Assembly (NCBI GenBank): GCA_052174015.1
Contig: JBQMXM010000001.1
Coordinates: forward strand, 75,095 to 139,094
Direction of reading: 5' to 3'
DNA from: JABCPO02 sp052174015
GTDB lineage: Bacteria > Bacillota > Clostridia > TANB77 > CAG-508
Length of the DNA stretch: 64,000 nt
The notes under the pieces were generated by a model, which made no database searches, was not told the origin of the DNA, and was given only the letters and a program-made list of their open reading frames with translations. A program made the translations under genes and the position numbers. This document shows positions 35,258 through 43,369 of the stretch, piece by piece. How positions within the stretch are numbered: position 1 is the first letter of the stretch; each line of letters begins with the position of its first letter.

Positions 35258-35382
35258 TTAATTAAGAAGTGTTAAACACTTCTTTTTTTATATCTTTATA
35301 ATATTTACTTATATAATTAAAACACAATCTTATCTAGTATAAAATGCTAATATAAGATTGTGTTATTTATCTTTTAATTTTT
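35252..35382 (+). repeat. 131-bp direct repeat, copy 1, starting in tRNA-Gly 3' end
   Basis: Begins GCTCCATTAA inside the tRNA and includes the tRNA terminator hairpin. It also includes a second hairpin (AACACAATCTTAT / ATAAGATTGTGTT, 35321-35364). The second copy at 37152-37283 differs at about five positions. The copies are exactly 1900 bases apart and flank the flippase-like gene and a HAD pseudogene. Confidence 0.85.
35264..35289 (+). terminator. Terminator of tRNA-Gly
   Basis: AAGAAGTGTT / AACACTTCTT stem followed by seven T, seven bases after the CCA end. The same hairpin is duplicated at about 37164-37190 in repeat copy 2. Confidence 0.85.
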
Positions 35383-35492
35383 AATTTTTAATTTTTATCT
35401 ATTTATTTTGAAGATGAACAAGCAATCGGAACTAAAATTGAATGTTTAAAATTGCAAAATACTACACTAAAAAAATACTTGCTGAAAATGAT

Positions 35493-35521
35493 AAAGACAA
35501 TGCCAATTAAGCATTGTCTTT
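35493..35521 (-). terminator. Terminator of the flippase-like gene
   Basis: AAAGACAATGC / GCATTGTCTTT 11-bp perfect stem overlapping the stop codon at 35507, followed on the minus strand by TATCATTTTC. Confidence 0.65.
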
Positions 35522-36715
35522 ATTAATAATTTTTTTTGATATTACTTTTCCTGTTTTTTCCACATTATAATTTAATTTAAAAAATATACTTACCGAGATA
35601 AACTGATATACTGATGAACATACTTGTCCGATACCTGTACAAAATGGTGTTTTTAAAAGAGACATCATCATTCTCAAAACAGAAGCACATATTTTATTAG
35701 ATGTTGTTTTAGAAGCAGACCATTCTAATTGTAAATAACAAGTTTTAATTCTGTATATAGGATAAATTATGAAATTTACAATTTCAAATCCAAAATAAAT
35801 CATCGTAATTTTAAAATTCAAATCATAAAATCCATATAAACAAACAAACATAACTAAACTGGTTATAAATAATATACCTAATAATTTATAAGCGTTATTC
35901 CTATGATATTTATAATTGAATTCATTTTTACTAATATCAATTGTTGCTGCAGTAACTATTGCATCAGCAGTATCCCATTGTGTATCTGTTATAAGGGCTA
36001 CAAATGTAAGTGCACTTGTAAATTGTTCACCATACTCCAAAGCATTACTTAAACCAAATAAAAAAATTAAGAAAAACGCAATGTTATTGAACAATTCTAC
36101 TGAATCATATTTAATACATTTAAAAACATTTAATTGCAATTTGAATTTATTGCTATTTTTTATATAAATATATAAAGTAAATAATGATAATGGAATTAGT
36201 GTTGTAGTAATTATAGCAATTTGATTTTTTGTTATTAAAGATGTTCCAATTAATAATATAAAATTTAATAAATTAAATATTAGTGAATATTTATTTGCTA
36301 ACGTATTTTTTTCTTCATAATATAATTTGTTTAACACCATTGCAAATTCTAAACAAATAAATAATTGTAATACAGAATAGATGGTGAACACTTTATATGT
36401 ATCGATATCCATGTTCATAAAATTTATATAATTATCTATATTAAATAATAATATTGCAAAAATAATTACCGAAACAATAGTTCCTATAATCATACCTGAC
36501 ATTACTGCATTTTTATTTTTATCTTTTTCCTTACAAATATTAGCACCAGTAGAAAATAATGATTTTAATATATAATATATAAATTGTATTGGATAAGTTA
36601 AGGTAAAAATATTAATTAAATTTTTGTCAACTATTATACCTAATAAAAGCCATGAAATTATTGGTATAAAAGACAATAATGATAAGTCAAAACTAATTTT
36701 TAATAATCTCTTCAT
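35507..36715 (-). CDS. MATE/Wzx-like polytopic membrane protein
   Basis: 402 residues with about 11-12 membrane segments, for example SLLSFIPIISWLLLGIIVD, VMSGMIIGTIVSVIIFAILL and IAIITTTLIPLSLFTLYIYI. The even spread of paired helices and the loop GANICKEKDKNKNAVMSGMI recall the MATE / polysaccharide flippase superfamily; no more exact family is evident. AAGGATTAGAAA precedes the ATG. It follows a broken HAD gene by 17 bases and lies within the 1.9-kb segment bounded by direct repeats. Its amino acid composition is less Lys/Asn-rich than neighbours because it is membrane-embedded. Substrate unknown. Confidence 0.65.
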   Translation of the reverse strand: MKRLLKISFDLSLLSFIPIISWLLLGIIVDKNLINIFTLTYPIQFIYYILKSLFSTGANICKEKDKNKNAVMSGMIIGTIVSVIIFAILLFNIDNYINFMNMDIDTYKVFTIYSVLQLFICLEFAMVLNKLYYEEKNTLANKYSLIFNLLNFILLIGTSLITKNQIAIITTTLIPLSLFTLYIYIKNSNKFKLQLNVFKCIKYDSVELFNNIAFFLIFLFGLSNALEYGEQFTSALTFVALITDTQWDTADAIVTAATIDISKNEFNYKYHRNNAYKLLGILFITSLVMFVCLYGFYDLNFKITMIYFGFEIVNFIIYPIYRIKTCYLQLEWSASKTTSNKICASVLRMMMSLLKTPFCTGIGQVCSSVYQFISVSIFFKLNYNVEKTGKVISKKIINKDNA

Positions 36716-36732
36716 TTTCTAATCCTTCATAA

Positions 36733-36996
36733 TTATTCGGTAAAAAAACTAGGGTGATAAGAATCTATACCCAAAGTTTCTGCTTTTCTTAAAACATCAA
36801 TTCTATCATCTACAAATGCTACTTGTTTTATATCAATGTTATAATGTTTACAATATTCAATTATAACTTCTGGTTTTAATAATGTATAACATATAAAAAA
36901 TACATTTTCTCTTTTTATATTCGGATAATGTTCCATCAACATCAAAAAAACATATTTTTCTTTTAATTTTTCAATCATAATTATTACTACTAACAT
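36733..36996 (-). pseudogene. Broken HAD-superfamily hydrolase
   Basis: The open frame encodes MIEKLKEKYVFLMLMEHYPN and later LKPEVIIEYCKHYNIDIKQV, then AFVDDRIDVLRKAETLGIDS. The latter is a HAD C-terminal half with the VDDRIDVL acidic motif. The N-terminal HAD motif is present in another frame. At 36945-36965 the sequence GTTTTTTTGATGTTGATGGA would read VFFDVDGTLSEY if one T were added to the seven-T run. The gap between the two motifs is only about 20 codons, much shorter than in working HAD enzymes, so there is also an internal deletion. No ribosome binding site is evident. Confidence 0.7.
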
Positions 36997-37265
36997 ATAA
37001 TATTTATATCAATTTAAAAACTAAATTAATTATACTATACTTTGACATTTTTTTCTATACTCCCTTGAAAATATCTAGGAAAATGACATAATGAATTTAT
37101 CAGAAAGATTTAATCAAATCTTATAGTCTTAATTTCGCATATATGTATAGTGCTCCATTAACTTAAGAAGTGTTAAACACTTCTTTTTTTATGTCTTTAT
37201 AATATTTACTTATATAATTAAAACACAATCTTATCTAGTATAAAATACTAATATAAGATTATGTT
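36997..37265. other. Non-coding gap containing repeat copy 2
   Basis: About 270 bases. It holds an AAGATTT-AATC-AAATCTT hairpin (37108-37125), the second copy of the tRNA-linked direct repeat from 37152, and a possible TATAAT near 37030 on the minus strand. No gene is seen. Confidence 0.6.
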
Positions 37266-37283
37266 ATTTATCTTTTGATTTTT
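37152..37283 (+). repeat. 131-bp direct repeat, copy 2
   Basis: Begins TGCTCCATTAAC without any tRNA in front. It carries copies of both hairpins of copy 1 (35252-35382) with about 96 percent identity. Its end overlaps the 3' end of the truncated HAD ORF at 37266-37407. Confidence 0.85.
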
Positions 37284-37407
37284 TTCTATTTATATTTATA
37301 TAATTATCAATATATTTTTTATAAAAATCATTATCTTTAGTAAGAGTATAGTCTATGTCAAATCCGACATTATAGTTATTTATATTAAGTAAATTAAAAT
37401 TTTCCAT
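37266..37407 (-). CDS. Truncated HAD N-terminal fragment (47 residues)
   Basis: A short ORF from ATG 37405-37407 with a good ribosome binding site (TTAGGTGATAGCA). It reads MENFNLLNINNYNVGFDIDY, then TLTKDNDFYKKYIDNYI and a Lys-rich end. GFDIDYTLTK is HAD motif I (DxDxT), but the rest of a HAD enzyme is missing because the reading frame ends inside direct-repeat copy 2. It overlaps the RyR-like gene by 14 bases. It is likely the remnant of a third gene of the PfkB-SIS operon, cut by the repeat. Confidence 0.55.
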
Positions 37408-37651
37408 TGCTATCACCTAATTTTAAAATCTTTATAAGTTCTTTGGCACAATTTCTATCTGATTCCTTTTCTAGCTCTGTTAAGTCGTTATAATTTGTTT
37501 CTATTTGTTTATTCCATCTATCAACTAATTCTTTCGGTATTGTTACACTTCCGTCATCATTTTTAAAACTTTTACTAAAAAGATAACTTTGCCATTTAGC
37601 CCATCTTTTATGTTCATGTTCAGCTAATAATTCAAGTAATTCATTATTCAT
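37394..37651 (-). CDS. Small RyR-like domain protein
   Basis: 85 residues from ATG 37651, chosen because AAGGAGATATTA lies directly upstream; a longer ORF to 37768 has no ribosome binding site. It starts MNNELLELLAEHEHKRWAKW and later has LVDRWNKQIETNYNDLTELE, then KESDRNCAKELIKIL. The HE(H)xRW helix and the terminal 'L...EK.SDR' helix resemble RyR domains and related small phage proteins. RyR domains are proposed ligand-recognition modules in bacterial conflict and nucleotide systems. The assignment is by motif only. It lies between the PfkB-SIS fusion (128 bases upstream) and the truncated HAD ORF. Confidence 0.5.
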   Translation of the reverse strand: MNNELLELLAEHEHKRWAKWQSYLFSKSFKNDDGSVTIPKELVDRWNKQIETNYNDLTELEKESDRNCAKELIKILKLGDSNGKF

Positions 37652-37779
37652 ATTAATATCTCCTTGTATTAAAAAATTAAATAAGTTTATAATATTTAAA
37701 AATATTATACTATAAAATAACAAAATTTTCCATGCCCCATTAAAAGTATAGAGCCTATATTTTATCATTTAATTTTTAT

Positions 37780-39729
37780 CTATTTATGTTTATATAATTT
37801 TTTATCTTCATTATCATAATTTGGATCTGAAAGATCATAATTTAATTCTAATGATATCTTCTTTATAATATATTGTAATAAAATTATATTATATATCAAA
37901 TTTTGTATATCATTATCATATTTTTTTGAAAATATCTTTATTATATCTATCTCTTTATTTTCTATATATTTTATCAATTTATTTTCATAACTATCTTCTG
38001 TATAATTCAAATATATTACTAAATCTGGTTTTATATTTTTTAATATACTAAATCTACCATGTGAAAAATTCTTTTTTTCATGTAATATTACTCTAGCTAT
38101 TCCTGATTCTGTAAATTTTGATTCTAAATCTAATGCTAATTCATAAGAAAAATTATCATAAAATACATCTATTAATGAGTATTTTTTAAAATTATTAATA
38201 TTTATTTTTTCTACTTCTTCTGATGCTTTTTTTATAATATCTAATATCATTTTTTTATCACAATTTAAATATTTTAATGAAAAAAGTAATACAGGTAATA
38301 TTATTCCTTCTATACTTAAAAATCCTCTTTCGCGTGTCCATTTACTATTATAATAAGAGATTAAATTAATATTATCATTTTCTAAATATTCTTTAGCTGT
38401 AATTAAATATATTTCTTTTTGTTTTAAATATTCCATTACTTTAATAACATCTGCTGAACTTCCTGAATTTGATAAAATAACTATTTTGTTATATTTATAA
38501 ATCTCATTATTATCTATCACTTCTTTTATATATAGTGTTTTAGCAAAAGCTTTTGTATTAGAATTAAGTATTTTTTCTATATATTTTGCTGCTATATACG
38601 AAGCTCCTTGCCCTAAAATTAAAACTCTATCTTTATCTTCAAGCTGTTCTATAAATATATCTACTTGTTTTATATTTTTTTCATTTATTCCATTTTCTAC
38701 TCTTTTAATTATTTGCTCTACACTTGTTGTTATTTTAAATTTTCTTACAACTTTTTTAGAATCTCTTTTTTCTTCTAAACATATCGGACAATTATTTATT
38801 TTATATTTTTTATCTATATTGTCTATATTATAATAATTATATCCATATCTAGAGCCAATTGTTTTTAATGTATTTTTAACTTTATTTTCTATATTGGCTC
38901 TTTGTCTATCTATAAATAAATTAAAATTTTTATTTTGTAAATATCCTGATTCTATACAAGATATTATAACAGAAGCTAAATGACTGTCTCCTGCTCCATT
39001 GTTATCTTTTATTTCTTCGCTATTAATTTTTAATATAATTTTTTCTTCATTCAGTTCATCTAAAAATATACTTCCATTTGCTCCATCTGTTATAATTAAT
39101 AATTTTAGATTTAAAAAGTTAAACAATTCTCTATTTGTCTCTATTTCCAACCTTGATTTTAAAAATTTAGCAACTTTGTTATTGAGTTGAATTATATTAT
39201 ATGAATTTTTTTTAATATCTTTTATTTTTTCTGCAGATAAATATCTTAAATTACCAATAATTCCCCAGTCTAATATTGTTATAATATTATTTTCTATACA
39301 ATTTTTAGCTATATTATTGGTATTATTAGTATATGAATCAAAAATTACAATATCTATTTTCTTATTTTTCAAAATGTCATAATCAATTTTATATTCACTA
39401 GAAGATTTCCAAACATCTTTATTACAAGCTGGACATTTTATAACATTTTTTGTCTCTTTATTATTCTTAATATATGTAAATACTTTTCTAGAATTTCTTT
39501 TTTTAATATTTATAAATTCTGTACTAATATTATTTTTTAATAATATTTTTAACTCTTTTTCTGTTATTATGTCATTACCTGCATTTCCACCTATAAAAAG
39601 ATTATAGTTATTACCTTTTAAATTCCAAATTATATTATGTGCTGTACCCCCACCACCATATTTAATATTTTCTAAATCTTTTTCTATAATACCATCTATT
39701 GTTAATTCTCTAATACCTAATATATTCAT
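37780..39729 (-). CDS. PfkB kinase - SIS isomerase fusion protein
   Basis: 649 residues. The N-terminal PfkB (ribokinase-like) domain covers about 1-265: YGGGGTAHNIIWNLKGN, LFIGGNAGNDI, then TDGANGSIFLDE and the catalytic NNGAGDSHLA (Asp 248). CPAC (99-102) in the lid region and CPIC (314-317) after the domain could form a zinc site. A linker leads to a SIS sugar-isomerase domain (about 365-640) with VLILGQGASYIAAKYIEK and IVILSNSGSSADVIKVMEYL. A second, degenerate SIS half follows. The predicted role is phosphorylation and isomerisation or sensing of a phosphosugar; substrate unknown. Partners with a RyR-like and a broken HAD gene. RBS AAAAGGAGCAGAAT. Confidence 0.8.
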   Translation of the reverse strand: MNILGIRELTIDGIIEKDLENIKYGGGGTAHNIIWNLKGNNYNLFIGGNAGNDIITEKELKILLKNNISTEFINIKKRNSRKVFTYIKNNKETKNVIKCPACNKDVWKSSSEYKIDYDILKNKKIDIVIFDSYTNNTNNIAKNCIENNIITILDWGIIGNLRYLSAEKIKDIKKNSYNIIQLNNKVAKFLKSRLEIETNRELFNFLNLKLLIITDGANGSIFLDELNEEKIILKINSEEIKDNNGAGDSHLASVIISCIESGYLQNKNFNLFIDRQRANIENKVKNTLKTIGSRYGYNYYNIDNIDKKYKINNCPICLEEKRDSKKVVRKFKITTSVEQIIKRVENGINEKNIKQVDIFIEQLEDKDRVLILGQGASYIAAKYIEKILNSNTKAFAKTLYIKEVIDNNEIYKYNKIVILSNSGSSADVIKVMEYLKQKEIYLITAKEYLENDNINLISYYNSKWTRERGFLSIEGIILPVLLFSLKYLNCDKKMILDIIKKASEEVEKININNFKKYSLIDVFYDNFSYELALDLESKFTESGIARVILHEKKNFSHGRFSILKNIKPDLVIYLNYTEDSYENKLIKYIENKEIDIIKIFSKKYDNDIQNLIYNIILLQYIIKKISLELNYDLSDPNYDNEDKKLYKHK

Positions 39730-39769
39730 ATTCTGCTCCTTTTAGTAATAACTAGTTTTACTAATAAAA

Positions 39770-39804
39770 ACTCACTCTTAATTTTATATAAATTAAGGGT
39801 GAGC
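39770..39804 (-). terminator. Terminator of the walRK-traX operon
   Basis: GCTCACCCTTAATTT / AAATTAAGAGTGAGT stem on the minus strand followed by TTTTTATTAG, 12 bases after the stop at 39816. Confidence 0.8.
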
Positions 39805-39815
39805 TTTATTACACA

Positions 39816-40574
39816 TTATATTAATACACATGTAGACAATATATATATTGCTAACATATGTACTGGATATATAGAATATTTTAATAGTTTTAATATTTTT
39901 TTTACCCTAATACTATTTATTTTTATTTTTCTTGTATTATTTACAAAGAATATTATTGGTAATGATAATAATGAATAATATTGAATTAAATATAGTTGTA
40001 AATTATTCTTTCTCATACCTACATAAGTTATATATATTGTTGTTAATAGTGTAAATGCTATTAAAATATTTATTTTTTTATCTTTTAAATAATAGAACAT
40101 TAATATTAATAAATATGTATATGCTCCTCCATCAAATTGTAATGTCTCTGCTATAAATATTGATAATATTCCTATTATTATTTTATCTATATTACCTAAT
40201 TTCCATGTTGTTTCTGTATTTTCAAATAGTTTTATTGATAACGCACCAAGTAATAATGGGAATCCTATATTAAAATCTGATGTAAAATATACAAATATAT
40301 ATTTAATTTTTTGTATATCTGTTAATCTTTCCCATACTGGTGGTAATGAAAATCCTTTTATCATTAGTATATATGGTATTTGTGATACCAACGCAAATAT
40401 TGCAAGTCTTAATATATATTTCTCTTTTGATTTAGTTTTAGTCATACCAAAAGCTATTAAATATGCAAAAATAGGCATTGCTATTCTTCCCATTATTGGA
40501 TTTGCTACATAATTTGGATACAAAAATTTTTCAACATGATCTAATATCATTGTTAAATATGCTATTATTAACAT
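39816..40574 (-). CDS. traX: TraX family membrane protein
   Basis: Polytopic protein (about eight membrane segments) with the TraX signature at the start: MLIIAYLTMILDHVEKFLYP, then NPIMGRIAMPIFAYLIAFGM. F-plasmid TraX N-acetylates pilin; chromosomal relatives in Bacillota have unknown substrates. AAAGGAACAAAC precedes the ATG at 40574, which I prefer to a TTG 15 bases earlier. It is the last gene of the walR-walK-unknown-lepB-holB-DUF1653 run. The presence of pilin genes in the window makes pilin modification conceivable but unproven. Confidence 0.85.
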   Translation of the reverse strand: MLIIAYLTMILDHVEKFLYPNYVANPIMGRIAMPIFAYLIAFGMTKTKSKEKYILRLAIFALVSQIPYILMIKGFSLPPVWERLTDIQKIKYIFVYFTSDFNIGFPLLLGALSIKLFENTETTWKLGNIDKIIIGILSIFIAETLQFDGGAYTYLLILMFYYLKDKKINILIAFTLLTTIYITYVGMRKNNLQLYLIQYYSLLSLPIIFFVNNTRKIKINSIRVKKILKLLKYSIYPVHMLAIYILSTCVLI

Positions 40575-40601
40575 GTTTGTTCCTTTCAATTATCACTTTT
40601 A

Positions 40602-40850
40602 TTATAATTCTACTTCTTCAAACCTATATTTTTGAGTTGCATTTGGATATTTTACTCTATCTACTTCACTTGCAAATATTTCATATGGTCTAGCCCATTC
40701 TAAGTATTTACCATATAATGCTGTATATACTACTATCTTTTTAGGTTCTTCTCCTTTTTCTACTTGAGCATCAAACACTATATCCCTAACCTTATATAAT
40801 TGACCTTTAAAATGTCTATATACTTTTCCTTTAATTATTTCTCTTTCCAT
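40602..40850 (-). CDS. DUF1653 small protein
   Basis: 82 residues. The pattern KGKVYRHFKGQLYKVRDIV, then KKIVVYTALYGKYLEWARPY and FASEVDRVKYP, is the DUF1653 family: a small all-beta protein of unknown function, often found beside translation or repair genes. TAAGGAGTTAATATG precedes it. It sits between holB and traX. Confidence 0.88.
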   Translation of the reverse strand: MEREIIKGKVYRHFKGQLYKVRDIVFDAQVEKGEEPKKIVVYTALYGKYLEWARPYEIFASEVDRVKYPNATQKYRFEEVEL

Positions 40851-40892
40851 ATTAACTCCTTAATTAATTATTTGATTTACTATTTATTTATT

Positions 40893-41852
40893 TTACTTAT
40901 GTGCAACATCCCATATATTGAATATTAATCTATCTTTAGTCATTTCAAAATTACAATTAAAATTAATTTTCTTTTTAACTTCTGTTAGAACTTTATACAT
41001 ATTTGAATATATTAATATATTCTTTTTTTGCAATATCTTTATATATAGTACTTGTTCTAAAAATTGTATATATTTTAATATATTATCTTTACTTATATTT
41101 TTACTATATTTAGCATAATATACTGATTTAGAATATTTAAAAACATTATCTATCATCATATATGCTGATATTTTTTCTATTTCATCTATTGTTAATTCTT
41201 CTTTTAATTTTTGTTTTTCAAAAATAGATATAATTTCATTTAAAAATTGATTATAGTTGTTGTTATTATTATTGTTACTACTATTATCACTATTATTAAC
41301 ATTAAAATTATTATTTTTATCTATATCTATATCTATATCTTTACATATCTTTTGTGATTGTTCTTGATTTTCTGCTTGATAATTATCTGATAAATATATT
41401 TTTTGACATCTGGATTTAATTGTATCTAATATATTATTTAGAGTATTAGATATTAATAATATATGTACATATTCTGGTGGTTCTTCTAATATTTTAAGCA
41501 TTGCATTTTGTGAAGAATTATTTAAATATTCTATATTTTCAATAATATATATTTTTTTAGATATGAAAAATGGTTTTTCATATATTTTAGAAAATAATTT
41601 TCTAATGTCTGCAACCTTACTATTTTTTCCATCTATTTTTTGTATTTCATCTAAATTTCCAACATCTATTAGCTTACCTATTCTTGCTTTTTCAGTTTCT
41701 AAAGATATATCTTTTAAAATTAAATTTTTTAAAAACTTATTTAATATTTCTTGAAATTCACATATATTTTCAACACAAAACAGATAACTATGTGATACCA
41801 TATTTGTATCTATCTGATTATTCATATATTTTTTAAATTCAGCTATTGTCAT
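40893..41852 (-). CDS. holB: DNA polymerase III subunit delta-prime
   Basis: Clamp-loader subunit. The N-terminal AAA-like region lacks a Walker A motif, as delta-prime does: VSHSYLFCVENICEFQEILN at about residues 19-38. Then come VADIRKLFSKIYEKPFFISK, KIYIIENIEYLNNSSQNAML, KILEEPPEYVHILLISN and TIKSRCQKIYL (sensor region). An Asn/Asp-rich low-complexity insert lies at about 180-200. The C-terminal helical collar is divergent. 319 residues. Downstream of lepB in the walRK run. Confidence 0.9.
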   Translation of the reverse strand: MTIAEFKKYMNNQIDTNMVSHSYLFCVENICEFQEILNKFLKNLILKDISLETEKARIGKLIDVGNLDEIQKIDGKNSKVADIRKLFSKIYEKPFFISKKIYIIENIEYLNNSSQNAMLKILEEPPEYVHILLISNTLNNILDTIKSRCQKIYLSDNYQAENQEQSQKICKDIDIDIDKNNNFNVNNSDNSSNNNNNNNYNQFLNEIISIFEKQKLKEELTIDEIEKISAYMMIDNVFKYSKSVYYAKYSKNISKDNILKYIQFLEQVLYIKILQKKNILIYSNMYKVLTEVKKKINFNCNFEMTKDRLIFNIWDVAHK

Positions 41853-41891
41853 ATTATTCTTCTTTTCTGTATTTTATTAATATTTAAATTA

Positions 41892-42560
41892 CTATTTAAC
41901 TTTACCAAATTTAGTTATAGGCCATACTCTGTTAAATACTTTTCCATCTATTTTTTCTTTTGGAATACATCCTATTTCTCTTGAATCTGTACTTTTACCT
42001 CTATTGTCTCCCATAACAAAATAATATCCTTTTGGAACTATAAAATCATTTAATACATTAGAAAAAGTTTTCACATTTTGATTTAAATATTCTTCTTTTA
42101 ATTTAACATCATTTACAAAAACATTTCCATCTCTAATTATTACACGATCCCCTTCTTTTGCTACAATTCTTTTAATAAGACTAACTTTATCATATTCAAA
42201 TAGATTTTTCATCATTGATAATATAAATGTGTCTTCACCCTTATATACTGCTTTTGGTGATTCATTACTAATATATACTCCACCTATTATTGGCGATTCA
42301 AATGTTACTATATCTCCAACATCAAAATTCTTTTTAAATGTCTTTGGTAACTTATTTAACCATAACTTTTCATTGTTTTGTAATGTTGGTACCATAGATT
42401 GCTGTTGAACTGTTGTAAATGTACCTACAAATCCTTTTATAAAATATGCTAAGACTAATGCAATTACAATTGCAAAAGCCCATTCTATTATTTCATTTGC
42501 ATATTTATTATATAATTTTTTTCTTTGTTCTTTAAAGTTTTCTTTTACATTTTCTTCCAC
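41892..42560 (-). CDS. lepB: Signal peptidase I
   Basis: Membrane-bound serine protease that removes Sec signal peptides. The membrane segment IIEWAFAIVIALVLAYFIKG is followed by VQQQSMVPTL with the catalytic Ser 55. SLIKRIVAKEGDRVII carries the catalytic Lys (about 130). MGDNRGKSTDSREIGCIP is box E. 222 residues is normal for the monotopic Gram-positive type. The start codon has a weak AAACGTGGAAGAA context upstream. It lies in the walRK operon. Confidence 0.95.
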   Translation of the reverse strand: MEENVKENFKEQRKKLYNKYANEIIEWAFAIVIALVLAYFIKGFVGTFTTVQQQSMVPTLQNNEKLWLNKLPKTFKKNFDVGDIVTFESPIIGGVYISNESPKAVYKGEDTFILSMMKNLFEYDKVSLIKRIVAKEGDRVIIRDGNVFVNDVKLKEEYLNQNVKTFSNVLNDFIVPKGYYFVMGDNRGKSTDSREIGCIPKEKIDGKVFNRVWPITKFGKVK

Positions 42561-42606
42561 GTTTCATCTCTTTTCTAATTCTAACTATAGTAAATTTTCT
42601 TTAATC

Positions 42607-43353
42607 TTATTTTTTTAACATTTTATCCATATTTTTTAAAAACTCGTTTGTTAAGTCATCTTCTGTAACTTCTGCTACTTCTTCTACTTTAGGTTCTGTT
42701 TTCTTTGTTCTTTTTGTTGTTTTAGTAGTTTTTGTTGTTCTTGGTTTTCTTGTTTTCTTTTCTTCTTTTTCTGGTTTTGATTCTGATTCTATATTTGTTT
42801 CTACTTCTAACTCTTCTAAATTAATTGCATTTTCATTCTCACCAGCATTGAAATTAAGTCCGTCTGATTTAATTACTTCATTTGCATCTAACACATCATC
42901 TTGTGTCTTAATTTCTATCTTATTAACATTAATATCTTCATTCATATTAGGAGTTTCTGATACTTCTGTTAATTCTAATGTTTCTTTAGTATCAAAATTT
43001 TCTTTAATTTCTCCGTTTAATTTATTAAAATCTGCTCTATCTTCATTTTCTATTCTATTATTCATAGTATTTGAATTGTTAGTATTTTTTCTTTCTTTTG
43101 GAACTTTATCCATCTTAATTTTTCTTGGTGTTGATGTATCTTGTTGAGATGCTCCAAAAAGAATTAATATTATTAAAGAAATTCCTATAGCTAATACTAA
43201 AACTTTAATAACTGGTGTATCAAATGTATTTTTTTGTGCTAAATCCACTGCTGCATATGATTTTGTTATTAATGTGTTTAATAATATATTTGCTAATGTA
43301 ATTGATAATATATTTTTTAAGTTAATATATTTTGTTTTTGTTATTCTTTTCAT
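42607..43353 (-). CDS. Membrane protein with acidic disordered tail, unknown
   Basis: 248 residues. The basic N-terminus and hydrophobic stretch (NILSITLANILLNTLITKSY) look like a signal peptide. A membrane segment follows (IKVLVLAIGISLIILILFGA, about residues 50-70). The rest is a long low-complexity tail rich in Asn, Glu and Thr (EVETNIESESKPEKEEK, TTKTTKTTKRTKKTE), ending in a short helix TNEFLKNMDKMLKK. It starts 16 bases after walK, suggesting a link with the WalRK envelope-stress system in the position YycH/YycI occupy in other Bacillota. It does not resemble those proteins. Confidence 0.55.
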   Translation of the reverse strand: MKRITKTKYINLKNILSITLANILLNTLITKSYAAVDLAQKNTFDTPVIKVLVLAIGISLIILILFGASQQDTSTPRKIKMDKVPKERKNTNNSNTMNNRIENEDRADFNKLNGEIKENFDTKETLELTEVSETPNMNEDINVNKIEIKTQDDVLDANEVIKSDGLNFNAGENENAINLEELEVETNIESESKPEKEEKKTRKPRTTKTTKTTKRTKKTEPKVEEVAEVTEDDLTNEFLKNMDKMLKK

Positions 43354-43369
43354 TTGTACTCCTTTATTT

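Noticed and set aside
35402..35520. Plus-strand open stretch reading FEDEQAIGTKIECLKLQ, possible gene remnant near the direct repeat
   Set aside because: No start codon with a ribosome binding site, under 40 codons, and it overlaps the terminator of the minus-strand gene.
42607..43353. LPXTG-type surface protein
   Set aside because: No LPXTG motif; the tail is low-complexity and ends KNMDKMLKK.
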